Notes: generated by a model from the sequence alone, not told the origin. A stretch of DNA of 60,690 nt from an uncultured Bacteroidota bacterium (GCA_937871435.1 CALMQM010000087.1:1-60690), one strand, 5' to 3'; positions 1 through 9,287 are shown, counted from the first letter of the stretch. Translations and numbers: made by a program.

Positions 1-1320
1 TGACGTCAGCGTTGGCAAATGTCAGTGAAGCTACGTCCACACCATTCGCATTTTTAACCACGCTGTTATCCAAGTTGATACTCGTCGTATCGCTGGTACC
101 ACCTGACACGAAGTCTGGTGCGCTTAGCACAACCGTAGAAGCATCGCCGTTAATTGTAATGTTGCCGGTTGTTGCAGCATTGATATTTGAAACCGTGACG
201 GTACCGCCAGCGCCTTCACTAATAACCAAACCAGCAATAGTATTTTTGGCGCCGATGATAGCCAGATTATAAGTCGTTGCATCTGCAGCCGCAGCTTCAA
301 AAATTTCAAATCCGCTAATATTTACCACTTCAGCCGCTGTATCCACGGTATCCGCATCTGAAACACTTAAGGTATCCTTACCGTCACCACCATTCAGCGT
401 ATCGGCAGCTGTAATCGTATTACCCATTACAATCTTGTCATCACCCTTACCGCCAGTAAACGTCAGATTGGATGCAGCCACCGCGGTAGGACCGACGGTT
501 ACATTACCAGTTGCTGTGCTCGCATCAATCTTGGTGACTGTTCCTATGGCTGATGTATCCAGTTTCACATTTTTATCACCGGCCACATTGATCGTAGCAA
601 GCTTGCCGCCGGCATTGGTTAACGTAACGTAGCTATCATTCCCCGAAGCGGTTGTACTCAATGTGGTCAATGCCGTTCCCGTCAACGCCACTGTTGCATT
701 AGCTGTTTTGCTACCTGCTTTATCCAACGTCAATCCCAGGCTTGTCGGCGAGTTACCGGCAACTGTAGCGGTTGTGCCACCCGCTTTATTGGTCAGCTTA
801 ACTGCTTGATCAGCTCCGACAGTCACTGTGTTTGTGCCAAATGAATCCAACTCGATCGATTTCACATCCGATTTCGCTGAATAATCGATACTTCCGCCCG
901 GTGTGTTGTAATACACCTGCTCAATACCGGAGAGATTAGGAACAATATTCGTTCCAAATATTCTTAACGTATCGGTGCCGTTGCCGCCAACCAGCGTATC
1001 GCCTGCGCTTGTCGAAACGTTATCACCAATGAAAATGTCATCCTTAGAAGTACCGGTGATGTTGTCCGTTGTATTGGTCAGCGTGAATGTTTTGCCAACA
1101 TCTCCAGGATTACCACCTGGGTTTGCTATTTTTGCCGCTTCATCGGCAGTATAAGGATGATCACCTGTTACCGGACTCAGTACACTCTGCAATGTATCCA
1201 ACTCAGTAGTAGATGCTGTCTTAGAATAAGCGGCAGCCACCAACACTTTGTTTTCCAGCAATGTTTTTGCTGCTGCAAACTTGGTATCTGTGGTGGTCGA
1301 CAGGAATGTTACTGAATCAG
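1..1320 (-). CDS. RTX/DUF4214-like surface protein, internal fragment (probably foreign to this genome)
   Basis: One minus-strand frame stays open from about 1320 to the window edge, with no start or stop of its own. Reading in from 1320 it encodes a helical stretch (FAAAKTLLENKVLVAAAYS) resembling the end of a DUF4214 domain. An RTX-like glycine/aspartate block follows (TGTSKDDIFIGD, LVGGNGTDTL), then Thr/Ala/Val-rich beta repeats, a second RTX-like block (TGGKGDDKIVMGN, LNGGDGKDTL) and more beta repeats. In proteobacteria, especially betaproteobacteria, such proteins are calcium-binding surface or S-layer-like proteins exported by type I secretion. Base composition looks richer in GC than the rest of the window and no T9SS signal is present. 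The fragment ends at the same point where a T9SS tail begins on the other strand, so I infer an assembly join or, less likely, a recombination scar. Family assignment is from motif recognition only. Confidence 0.7.
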
Positions 1321-1547
1321 AGACAATTTTTCCGAATCCAACACAAGAGATTCTCCATATTGATATTTCACAGATGGCCGATTATCATGAAATGAAATAT
1401 CAATTGATAGACAGTGCAGGCAAGATAGCTGCAGAAAAAACATTGCTCTCTCCTGATATTTCAGTTGCTGCTTTTTCACCAGGAATTTATTTTCTCCGTA
1501 TTGAATCACAAGGGAAAAACGGAATTCAAAAATTAATCATACACTAA
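1320..1547 (+). CDS. C-terminal remnant of a T9SS cargo protein
   Basis: About 75 codons in frame to TAA at 1545-1547 encode a typical type A T9SS sorting domain: the opening FPNPTQEILHI, a middle strand with the DSAGK turn, and a closing SPGIYFLRI followed by a short basic tail. The body of the protein is missing, because upstream of about 1320 the frame runs antisense through the RTX-like fragment. An ATG at 1248 keeps the frame open but lies in that foreign sequence and should not be taken as a real start. The domain would direct an outer-membrane-translocated protein to the cell surface or medium. The cargo function is unknown. Confidence 0.75.
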   Translation, partial: ETIFPNPTQEILHIDISQMADYHEMKYQLIDSAGKIAAEKTLLSPDISVAAFSPGIYFLRIESQGKNGIQKLIIH

Positions 1548-1561
1548 TTAAACATAAAAAT

Positions 1562-1942
1562 ATGAGCAGTCAGCTTCAGGATACTTTGAATATGGATTCT
1601 TCTGTAGAAAGATTCAACGAAATTGAATTAAGAAGCAGAGAACAAAAAAGTTTACGTCAATTGTATTTCATTTTATTTACGCTTGGAGAAAATTTTCCGG
1701 CTCATAAAAGTTTTGTGAGTTTCGATACCAGCATTCACGAAAAGTATATCCACCAGGCTTACCTTGCAGGCAAAGTTCTGGCAGCTGCATTATTTGAAAA
1801 TGGAGGTGGATTTATTCTGATGATGGAAGCGGAAACTGATTACGAAATACACAAGTTCATTCGTGAACACCCGGAAGTACAGGCAAAAAGACTTCAGGCA
1901 AAGATCAAATTATGCAAACCGGTATTCTGGAAGATGTTCTGA
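1562..1942 (+). CDS. YciI-like domain protein
   Basis: This is a 126-residue soluble protein without signal peptide or membrane segment. Its second half (residues about 55-124) has the layout of YciI/YCII-like dimeric alpha-beta barrel proteins: a helix with IHQAYLAGKVLAA, a glycine-rich turn (ENGGGFILMMEAET), a helix with EIHKFIREHPEV, and a closing strand with KPVFWKM. The first 50 residues are a charged helical extension. YciI-like proteins are small ferredoxin-fold proteins whose reactions are mostly unknown, so no substrate is assigned. It begins 14 bases after the stop of the T9SS remnant. A second in-frame ATG at 1592 is an alternative start. The family call is by resemblance only. Confidence 0.6.
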   Translation: MSSQLQDTLNMDSSVERFNEIELRSREQKSLRQLYFILFTLGENFPAHKSFVSFDTSIHEKYIHQAYLAGKVLAAALFENGGGFILMMEAETDYEIHKFIREHPEVQAKRLQAKIKLCKPVFWKMF

Positions 1943-1964
1943 TCTGTTTTTTTTTATATTCCGC

Positions 1965-4109
1965 TCAGCTAATGGGTAAAGTGATTCGGACTGTTGAACC
2001 TTTCCCTTGTTCGCTTTGAATCGAAATTTCGCCGTCGTGTGCTTTGATTAGTTCATATGCAAGGGATAACCCGAGTCCGGTTCCCTGTCCGGCTGGTTTG
2101 GTAGTATAAAATGGTTGAAATATTTTCTCCATCTGATTTGCAGCTATACCCATTCCGTTGTCTTTGACAGATACAATTATAGTTTTTTCTTTTTGCTCTG
2201 TACCTATAATTATCTCGGGAAGAAAAGTGGGTTCTGATTTTTGTTTTTCTACCAGTGTATCAAATGCATTATTAAAAATATTGATAAGAGCCCGATGAAT
2301 ATCCTGTGGGATAATATGAATTGCGGGAATATTTTCCTGAAAATCCTTTCTGATGGTACAGTTAAAATTATTTTTATTAGCACGAAGACTGTAATATGCT
2401 AATGCGATATCTTCTTCACACAATGTGTTGATGTTTGAAATAACTTTCACACCGCTATTGCTGTTATTATGTTCGAGCATGGTTTCCACAATATGATCCG
2501 CCCTTTTCCCGTGTTCGAGAATTTTATTTAGATTGTATCTCAACTGTGCCGCAATGTTTTCTCTTTCGTCATTGTCAGCAAGAAGAAACTCGTCAAGCAT
2601 TTCTCCGCTGATTTCTGAAAAATTGTTTACGAAATTTAATGGGTTCCGGATTTCATGTGCAATTCCAGCTATCAATTGACCTAACAAAGCCATTTTTTCT
2701 CTTTGGACGAGTTGGAATTGCGTGTCCTGAAGATTTTTCAGAGTCAAGGCCAGGTTGTTGTTCGCTTCAGAAAGTGCAAGGTTGCTTTTCTTTTTTTCTG
2801 TAAATCTTCTGAATAAAATAAAGATCAAAATAGCCAGAACAACAAGTCCGCTGATCGATGCATTTCTGATGATACGTTGTTTTTTTAATTCGGCAATTTG
2901 AAGTGCATCTTTTTTAATTTGTTCAGCTTTATTTTCCGATTCTTTCAGGTTAAATTCGTGCTGCATTTGCAACTCGGTGATTTTTCTGTTTTCCTCCGAG
3001 TTGAATATTGAATCATTTAATTGTTTAAAACGTGTTGCAAATTTGTATGCTTCCTTATAATTATTTTGCGAAGCATAAATTTCTGAAAGTTTCTCGCAAG
3101 CATCGGTCATGTCAGGTAAAGAACCTATTTGTGTAGCGATCTGCAGTCCGTTTTTTTCGTAATTTATCGCTTCATTCAGATTGCCTTTTTTATAATATAC
3201 ACTACCAATATTAATAAAGGTGGATGCAATTTCATTAGCGTTACCGGATTGCTTTTTAATGTTTAGGGATTGGAGGTAAAATGAAAGTGCTTTATCATAT
3301 TCTCCCATTGCTCCATAAACGCTGCCAATGTTATTGTAAGCTTTTCCTTTTCCGGCCTCATCCTCAAGCTCAGTCGATAACTCCAGACTATTGTTAAAAT
3401 AGCGCAACGCTTCACGGTTCTTTAACTGATCAAAATACAGTTTCCCGATATTGTTATAGGAAGAAGCCAGACCTGCTTTATCACCGATTTCAGCTTTCAA
3501 TTGAATTGAGAGTTGCTGATATTTTAGTGCCTCCGTATAATTTCCCTGTTGCCCATATATACTACCAATGTTGTTGTAAGAAGCAGCTATTGCTTTTTTA
3601 TCGCCAATTGATTCCCTTATTTTCAATGCATCGAGGAAATATTTCAATGCAGTGGAATAGTCACCCTGGTAACTGTAAATGTTCCCCAGGTTGTTGAAGG
3701 CTGATGCAATTCCTTTTTGATCATTGATTTCTTTGTTGATCTTTAAAGCATTAAAGTGGTGTTTCAAGGCATTGGGATAATCTCCCATTGTGGTATAGCA
3801 TACGCCAAGATTCTTGTATGCAGCAGCCATTCCTTTTCTGTAGTTGGCTGCTGTTGCTATCTTCAATGATTTTTCTAAATAGGTTTGTGCTGTTTCCGGA
3901 TTTATGGAAAGGTATTCAAGACCAATTTCCTTCAGTATATCCGCTTCCGCACTATCTTTTGTGTGTCCGGCAGCTTCTCCCATCTCCAAACGATAAGCAT
4001 CAATGCCTTTCAGTTCTTTTTCAAGACTGTCAACAAAAGTACGATCCTGAGCATACATCGTGCTTGAAAAAAGAAGTAATAAATAAAGTAGGAAGCGATT
4101 TGTGTTCAC
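1965..4109 (-). CDS. TPR-containing sensor histidine kinase
   Basis: From the GTG at 4109 the protein has about 714 residues. It begins with a signal peptide (NRFLLYLLLLFSSTMYAQD), followed by about seven tetratricopeptide repeats (residues ~95-350, each with YNNIGSIY-type cores), a coiled coil, one membrane helix (~419-434) and a cytoplasmic kinase core. The kinase has HisKA with AGIAHEIRNP (phospho-His ~485), an N box (NIFNNAFD, ~613), G1 (DNGMG, ~650) and G2 (GTGLGL, ~676). The TPR part is therefore predicted to be periplasmic and may sense a protein or peptide partner. No response regulator is adjacent, so the partner is unknown. I chose GTG because it gives a clean signal peptide and because a TATATTTG promoter element lies at 4141-4148, upstream of it. 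An upstream TTG at 4178 would lie behind that promoter. Confidence 0.85.
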   Translation of the reverse strand: MNTNRFLLYLLLLFSSTMYAQDRTFVDSLEKELKGIDAYRLEMGEAAGHTKDSAEADILKEIGLEYLSINPETAQTYLEKSLKIATAANYRKGMAAAYKNLGVCYTTMGDYPNALKHHFNALKINKEINDQKGIASAFNNLGNIYSYQGDYSTALKYFLDALKIRESIGDKKAIAASYNNIGSIYGQQGNYTEALKYQQLSIQLKAEIGDKAGLASSYNNIGKLYFDQLKNREALRYFNNSLELSTELEDEAGKGKAYNNIGSVYGAMGEYDKALSFYLQSLNIKKQSGNANEIASTFINIGSVYYKKGNLNEAINYEKNGLQIATQIGSLPDMTDACEKLSEIYASQNNYKEAYKFATRFKQLNDSIFNSEENRKITELQMQHEFNLKESENKAEQIKKDALQIAELKKQRIIRNASISGLVVLAILIFILFRRFTEKKKSNLALSEANNNLALTLKNLQDTQFQLVQREKMALLGQLIAGIAHEIRNPLNFVNNFSEISGEMLDEFLLADNDERENIAAQLRYNLNKILEHGKRADHIVETMLEHNNSNSGVKVISNINTLCEEDIALAYYSLRANKNNFNCTIRKDFQENIPAIHIIPQDIHRALINIFNNAFDTLVEKQKSEPTFLPEIIIGTEQKEKTIIVSVKDNGMGIAANQMEKIFQPFYTTKPAGQGTGLGLSLAYELIKAHDGEISIQSEQGKGSTVRITLPIS

Positions 4110-4140
4110 AAAAAATAGGTGAAAGTGAATATGACAAAAA

Positions 4141-4148
4141 CAAATATA
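4141..4148 (-). promoter_or_regulatory. Candidate -7 element of the histidine kinase gene
   Basis: On the minus strand this reads TATATTTG, an exact match to the Bacteroidota TAnnTTTG -7 consensus, about 30 bases before the chosen GTG start. No good -33 TTG is at the expected distance. Confidence 0.4.
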
Positions 4149-4249
4149 CAATTTGTAATTCCTGAAAATTGTTTTCAAGAAGTGTAGGTTACAGTATTTA
4201 TCGAAATTTCTGATAAATAAGATTGAGGATTATTCATGAACTCTGAAAA

Positions 4250-5716
4250 TCATTTTTCGCGATCTAAAATATTTACCCAGCCTTTTTTGCTAATGCCAGC
4301 TTCTTTTGCTTCAAAGAGAACATAATATGTTCCTTCATTCAAAAGATGTCCATCGGAATTTTCACCTTTCCAACTGCCATTGACATAATTGTCTTGTTCA
4401 AAAACTAATTTTCCCCATCGGTTGAAAATGGAAAGATGGTTGACAGGATATTTATCCAATCCAATAATGAAATAGCCGTCATTTTTTCCATCTGTATTAG
4501 GAGTCATTACATTGGTGAGAGTAAGTTCTTCGCAAGGTTCTCCTGTATTTACGGTATCGCTTAATGAAAGCGGACATGTCTCCGAATTTCCACTGATGGT
4601 TACTGTGTATATTCCTGCAGTGAGATTACTTGCAGTGGAATCAGATTGTACAGGATTCGTATTCCAGGCATATTGATAGGAACCGGTTGGAAAAACATAA
4701 GCACGGATAGAGCCGTCTTTTTTACCCTGACAGGTTTCATCTGTTACAGTATCCACTGCAGAGAGAAGATGGATCGTTTTTGAAATTGAAGCTGTGTCAC
4801 TGCAGGTATTAGAAACGATAAGTTTTACCTGGAAATCGGAATTAGCACTGAATGTATGACCAGGGTTTTGTGTATTATCTGTATTGCTACCGGAAGCAGG
4901 ATCACCAAAATTCCAAAGCCAGCTTGTAGCGCAACCGGCAGGAGTATTATCTAAGAATGAAACCTGGTTTGCACCTGAACATACCATTGTGAAATCAGGG
5001 GAAGGCGGAGTAGTTTCTTCAATAATTATTTTATCAAAGGCAAAGCCATCATAGGAGTTACAGGTTGTTCCGGCGCCGAATGTGAAACGGAAGAGGACTT
5101 GTGATTTATTTGCGAGCATATTCATGCAATGCTCTGCATCTATCCACCCCAGACTTCCATTCCCACCTCTGCAGGAACCGGAAGTAGGCAAGGAGTTGCC
5201 GCACCAGCCTTCGGCAGGGGATGCCAAACCATTCAGGTAAGTGATGCCAGAATAATTGAACCAGTTCAGAGTGTGACAATCATTTGCCTCGCCATAATTT
5301 CCCAGGTTCGTCCATGTAGATCCGCCATCCAGTGAATATTGCAAATTGCCTCCGTCGAAATTATTTTCAGTTTCATAATAGAGCTTGAATCTGATAGAAG
5401 GATGGTTGAGATTCGTAAAATCGAAACATGGACTTTGGACATACGATCTTTCTCCGTAACTGTAGAATGATGCTGTTAGTCCTCCTGTGATCCAGCATTG
5501 TGTACCACTTCCGGCTTGTGAAATAATGCTTTTTGCAGGAGTGCCAAGTGTCCAATCATCTGCAGTTCCGCCTGATGCCCATCCACCGGCGCCTGATTCA
5601 AAATCTTCCTGATATGGAAATGTATTGATGGGATTGCTGCATTGTGCCTTGGATTTGTAACCAGATACAATGACCATCAGGCAAAAGAGAATAAGATGAA
5701 TTTTCGCAGTTTTCAT
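4250..5716 (-). CDS. Secreted PKD-type protein with type B (gliding-associated) T9SS domain
   Basis: The protein has about 488 residues. A signal peptide (MKTAKIHLILFCLMVIVSG, then a short spacer to KAQC) leads into a cysteine-containing jelly-roll region (residues ~20-235) with aromatic and glycine-rich strands. A PKD-like domain follows, with WLWNFGDPASGSNTDN, then an SprB-like beta segment (DGSIRAYVFPTGSYQYAW), and finally a CHU_C domain: LTNVMTPNTDGKNDGY, LSIFNRWGKLVFE, GTYYVLFEA. CHU_C domains mark type B T9SS substrates, which are often large adhesins. I placed the start at 5716 because a signal peptide begins there and because the promoter motif at 5723-5730 would otherwise fall inside the gene. 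It is the only type B domain in the window; the other T9SS tails are type A. Ligand unknown. Confidence 0.85.
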   Translation of the reverse strand: MKTAKIHLILFCLMVIVSGYKSKAQCSNPINTFPYQEDFESGAGGWASGGTADDWTLGTPAKSIISQAGSGTQCWITGGLTASFYSYGERSYVQSPCFDFTNLNHPSIRFKLYYETENNFDGGNLQYSLDGGSTWTNLGNYGEANDCHTLNWFNYSGITYLNGLASPAEGWCGNSLPTSGSCRGGNGSLGWIDAEHCMNMLANKSQVLFRFTFGAGTTCNSYDGFAFDKIIIEETTPPSPDFTMVCSGANQVSFLDNTPAGCATSWLWNFGDPASGSNTDNTQNPGHTFSANSDFQVKLIVSNTCSDTASISKTIHLLSAVDTVTDETCQGKKDGSIRAYVFPTGSYQYAWNTNPVQSDSTASNLTAGIYTVTISGNSETCPLSLSDTVNTGEPCEELTLTNVMTPNTDGKNDGYFIIGLDKYPVNHLSIFNRWGKLVFEQDNYVNGSWKGENSDGHLLNEGTYYVLFEAKEAGISKKGWVNILDREK

Positions 5717-5722
5717 GTTAGG

Positions 5723-5752
5723 CAAAAATACAAGGTATTGGCAATGTTGCAA
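5723..5752 (-). promoter_or_regulatory. Candidate Bacteroidota promoter, near-leaderless
   Basis: On the minus strand, TTG at 5752-5750 is followed after 19 bases by TATTTTTG at 5730-5723, a good match to the -33/-7 pair of the Bacteroidota housekeeping sigma factor. The ATG at 5716 begins only 6 bases past the -7 element, so the predicted mRNA would have a leader of about 3 bases. Confidence 0.5.
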
Positions 5753-6231
5753 ATGAATTTGTAGTCTGATTCGATGGCGTTATGGTAAGTCGAATTACCA
5801 TTCTATCTGAAATATATTATGTTTGATTTGGAATAATTCCCTGAAGTCTGCTTCATTGAAAAATGACAGATGGGAATAAAAAACTGATGAGAAAAATTTT
5901 ACCGGATAATGCTTCAAGCCCTGATCGGATAAAGCTCTTAGTAGGAAGCCGGTCGGATTTCAAGTCTTTTTTTTCTTTATTCTAAATTTTATAAATGAAT
6001 GCTGTGGTTATACTTGGATCCGATACAAGTTCATACGTTCAGATTTTGTTCTAAGAGGACTTATGACCAGGGAATTTGTTTGAGAAAGAAGATCTGAATT
6101 GTGAGAAAACACAGTGCTTTTCGATCAAAACCCATTGATCGCAAATGCCTTGTAGCTTTTAACTTTTGGAATTATAAAAGCCTTTGTTCTTCGGTTATTT
6201 TGCCTTAAATTCGGTTCTATAAAATAGTCCA
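5753..6231. other. Gene-free divergent intergenic region with two hairpin-forming inverted repeats
   Basis: About 480 bases separate two divergent secreted-protein genes, and no reading frame in them looks like a gene. Two perfect inverted repeats of the same geometry stand out, each with 7-base arms and a 6-base spacer: ATGGTAA/TTACCAT at 5782-5801 and CGATCAA/TTGATCG at 6122-6141. Neither is followed by a T run, so they do not look like terminators. Operator sites or RNA hairpins are possible. I could not identify a clear -7 element for the plus-strand gene at 6232. Confidence 0.5.
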
Positions 6232-7719
6232 ATGGAAAAACTCTACTCTCTCAGACGCGTAATTTTCATTTTGTTTTTGGTTGTTTTATGCACCGAATCC
6301 AAAGCTCAGGTTATGATTACTCCAGGTTTAACTGCTCAGCAGTTAGTACAATCCATGTTGGGAATCGGAGTAACGGCCACCAACGTTTCATTCACAGGCA
6401 CTCTTTCAGCAACTGCCGGATTTGTTGAGCCATCTAATAATTTCGGTATCAGAAATGGAATCGTGCTCACCACAGGAAATCCTAACAGAGTTCCCGGTCC
6501 AAATAATATGGACAGTGCTTCCATAGACAATTTTTTACCTGGTGATTCATTGTTGGATTTGTATACAACAGCTTTTACTCAGGATGCAACGATCCTTGAA
6601 TTTGACTTCGTTCCAACCTCTGATTCCATCGCTTTCAATTATGTATTTGGCTCAGAGGAATACAATGAATTTGTCTTTTCCGGATACAATGATATTTTCG
6701 GATTCTTCATCAGCGGACCCGGAATTAATGGTGTTCAGAATATTGCTCTTGTGCCGGGTACAGCAACACCTGTTTCAATTGATAGTATCAATAACGGGTA
6801 TGCTCCGGTAGGAACGTTGCCGACAGGGCCTTGTACGAATTGTCAGTATTATATTGATAACACTGCTGGAACCATTCTGCAATATGACGGATATACAACT
6901 TTGCTCACTGCCGGTACTCATGTTCAACCGTGTGCAACATATCACTTACGTTTAGCCATTGCAGATGCAGGTGATGGAATTTATGATTCCGGAATTTTTA
7001 TTCAGGCCGGAAGCTTCAAATCTTCAGTTGCGTTTAGTTTGAATTACAATGGCTCCACATCGCCATCCATTATTAATCTGTGTCCGGGTGAATGTGTGAC
7101 GCTCTCTGCTCCACCATTACAGAACTATTTGTGGAGTAACGGAGATACTACTCAAACAACGGTAGCTTGTACTGCCGCATTCTATAGTGTTTCCACAAAC
7201 GTCGGAACATGCCACGCGGGATCTAATCTTGTAAGTGTTCGTCAGGTTGCAGCCCCACCTGTTCCAGTACTTAGCTTGTCAAATGATACTGTTTATTCAT
7301 CCATTGTTGGACCGACTTATTCCTATCAATGGTACAATGATACAACTCCTGTCTCAGGGGCTACGGCTTCTTCGCTGTTGTTGCCTTTTTCAGGATGTTT
7401 TAATCTGGTGCTGACTGATAACAATGGTTGCAGCTCAACAAGTGATTCTATTTGTGACTTGTCTGTTGGAATTGAATCTAACATGGCCAATTCATTGTTT
7501 GACATTCATGTTGCCGGCAATTCAATTCTGGTAGTGGAAATGAAATCCGGAAAATCAGGAATGATTGTACTAAGTGATATGCAAGGAAAAACAGTGTATA
7601 GCAAAATGGTCAGTGATGGTACCCTTGAAATTCCGATGGAAAGTTATTCAAGAGGGATTTATTTTGTGACTGTTATGAATGATAAACAGTCTTTGAGTAG
7701 AAAGATTTCACTGAATTGA
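6232..7719 (+). CDS. Choice-of-anchor L domain secreted protein
   Basis: The protein has 495 residues. A signal peptide (LRRVIFILFLVVLCTESKAQ) is followed by a choice-of-anchor L domain (residues ~30-260). Its recognisable features are LTAQQLVQSMLG near the start, GIVLTTGNP, EFDFVPTSDSIAFNYVF, FGSEEYNEFV, FGFFISGPG and LRLAIADAGDGIYDSG. An Ig-like cysteine-containing beta domain follows (NLCPGECVTLSAP; YLWSNGDTTQT), then a second short one. The last ~75 residues form a T9SS type A-like tail that keeps the strand pattern and RGIYFVTV but lacks the usual PNP opening. The family's anchors vary between bacterial groups, and here T9SS is the likely route. Binding partner unknown. A strong bidirectional terminator follows. 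Confidence 0.82.
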   Translation: MEKLYSLRRVIFILFLVVLCTESKAQVMITPGLTAQQLVQSMLGIGVTATNVSFTGTLSATAGFVEPSNNFGIRNGIVLTTGNPNRVPGPNNMDSASIDNFLPGDSLLDLYTTAFTQDATILEFDFVPTSDSIAFNYVFGSEEYNEFVFSGYNDIFGFFISGPGINGVQNIALVPGTATPVSIDSINNGYAPVGTLPTGPCTNCQYYIDNTAGTILQYDGYTTLLTAGTHVQPCATYHLRLAIADAGDGIYDSGIFIQAGSFKSSVAFSLNYNGSTSPSIINLCPGECVTLSAPPLQNYLWSNGDTTQTTVACTAAFYSVSTNVGTCHAGSNLVSVRQVAAPPVPVLSLSNDTVYSSIVGPTYSYQWYNDTTPVSGATASSLLLPFSGCFNLVLTDNNGCSSTSDSICDLSVGIESNMANSLFDIHVAGNSILVVEMKSGKSGMIVLSDMQGKTVYSKMVSDGTLEIPMESYSRGIYFVTVMNDKQSLSRKISLN

Positions 7720-7733
7720 TCATGTCGATATCA

Positions 7734-7773
7734 GATAAAAAAAGCTGTTCAAACGAACAGCTTTTTTTATCTG
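7734..7773. terminator. Bidirectional rho-independent terminator
   Basis: The stem AAAAAGCTGTTC/GAACAGCTTTTT with an AAAC loop is flanked by an A run on the left and a T run on the right. It sits between the convergent choice-of-anchor L and peptide transporter genes and can serve both. Confidence 0.85.
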
Positions 7774-7790
7774 CAAAATTTTGGGCAGTG

Positions 7791-9287
7791 TTACTTCACT
7801 TCATGCATCAGTTTTCTCACAAGAGGAGAGATCACAATCATCACTACTCCAGCAATGACTGCGTAAATTGCAAGTTGTTTGTAGCCTTCAGTGTAGGAAA
7901 GAATCTTTTCTGTGGCACTTGCATTTTCATTTGGGGAAACCATTCCGGCGCCAAGAATTCCTGCAACATATTGTCCATATGCACTTGCCAGGAACCACAT
8001 TCCCATCATCATTCCTACCAGTCTCTTCGGGGATAATTTTGTCATGATGGAGAGGCCGATTGGAGATAAACAAAGTTCACCGACAGTAATCACCAAATAA
8101 GCGAGCGTGAAAATGTTCAGTGAAGTCTTGTTTTCAGCGTTGATGAAAAATCGTGAAGAGTAAAATACATAAAAGGCAAGGGCAAGAAAGATAAATCCAA
8201 GACCAAATTTTACAACGGTATTCGGTTCCAGTTTGCGTTTGTTCATCCACAACCAGATCAATCCGACAACAGGACTGAGTAAAATGACAAACAAAGCATT
8301 CACTGCGTTGTTGATTTCATTTGGGTCAGCGGTAACTCCAATCAGGTTATTGTTGACACTATAACGTGCGAAAAGACTAAGTGATCCGCCACTTTGTTCG
8401 AAGAAAGCCCAGAACAGAATCGAGAACAAAATAAACACCATTGCGGCAATCAGCTTTTGCACTTCAATTTTTGTACTCTTCGTCATTTCAAATATGATGT
8501 ACAAGATCGTCAATGGTCCGACAGTGTACATAAACATGTCTGAATAAGCTGAATTTGAGATCAGGAGGAGAATGAATGGAATGACTAACAGTCCACCTGC
8601 GTAAACCATTATTTCATACATCTTCCTTTTAGAATCAGTTATTCCCGGTTTGTTGATTAAAGGAGATAATCCAATCGGGCCTAAAGTGCGTTGTGTGAAC
8701 GAAAACACTGCAAGTCCGCATACCATGAAAATTCCGGCGAGGGAGAAGGCATAATTCCAGTTGTAATTATTTGCCACATACATACACAGGAAACCACCCA
8801 ACAAAGCACCAATATTGATACCGCTATAGAAGAGAGAAAATCCTGCGTCTCTTCGCGGATCTCCGTCTTTGTAGAGTGAACCGACCATGGTGGAAATGTT
8901 TGGTTTGAAAAATCCTGTTCCGACTATTGTGAAACTAATACCGATGTAATATAATGTGTCCGGAGAAAATGCGAGGGTGAAACTTCCAACGATCATCAGT
9001 AAGCCACCCCAGAAGATGGATTTTCTGAATCCTAAAATTTTATCGGCAAATAATCCGCCAATGAAAGCCATTGTGTAAACAAATGCCTGGATAGCTCCAT
9101 ATTTCAGGTTGGCTTCTTTTTCAGACATCAATAATTTTTCCACCATGAAAATGGTGAGCATTCCTCTCATTCCATAGAAGGAGAATCGTTCCCACATTTC
9201 GGCAAGAAATAAATACCAAAGCTGTTTCGGATATTTACCTTTAAAATCCTGAATCTCTTCAATGGTTTGCATTTGGGTTGAGTTCAT
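7791..9287 (-). CDS. POT-family proton-dependent oligopeptide transporter
   Basis: This 498-residue polytopic membrane protein should have 12 or more membrane helices. The N-terminal helix carries the POT signature ExxERFxxYG (EMWERFSFYGMRGML, residues ~31-45). It is followed by GGLFADKILGFRK and FFKPNISTMVGSLY, then SLFYSGINIGALLGGFL, the PTR2-type signature. A later helix has the FEQSGGSLSLFARY element. POT transporters import di- and tripeptides with protons across the inner membrane. Together with the secreted S8 and M1 peptidases elsewhere in the window this fits growth on protein, though that link is inference. The gene is monocistronic by spacing, convergent with the gene on its 3-prime side. 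No clear promoter motif was found upstream. Confidence 0.92.
   Translation of the reverse strand: MNSTQMQTIEEIQDFKGKYPKQLWYLFLAEMWERFSFYGMRGMLTIFMVEKLLMSEKEANLKYGAIQAFVYTMAFIGGLFADKILGFRKSIFWGGLLMIVGSFTLAFSPDTLYYIGISFTIVGTGFFKPNISTMVGSLYKDGDPRRDAGFSLFYSGINIGALLGGFLCMYVANNYNWNYAFSLAGIFMVCGLAVFSFTQRTLGPIGLSPLINKPGITDSKRKMYEIMVYAGGLLVIPFILLLISNSAYSDMFMYTVGPLTILYIIFEMTKSTKIEVQKLIAAMVFILFSILFWAFFEQSGGSLSLFARYSVNNNLIGVTADPNEINNAVNALFVILLSPVVGLIWLWMNKRKLEPNTVVKFGLGFIFLALAFYVFYSSRFFINAENKTSLNIFTLAYLVITVGELCLSPIGLSIMTKLSPKRLVGMMMGMWFLASAYGQYVAGILGAGMVSPNENASATEKILSYTEGYKQLAIYAVIAGVVMIVISPLVRKLMHEVK

Noticed and set aside
1248..1547. A 99-codon plus-strand frame starting at 1248
   Set aside because: Its first third is antisense to the RTX-like fragment. 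Only the part from about 1320 is a real T9SS tail, so the joined frame is an artefact of the junction.
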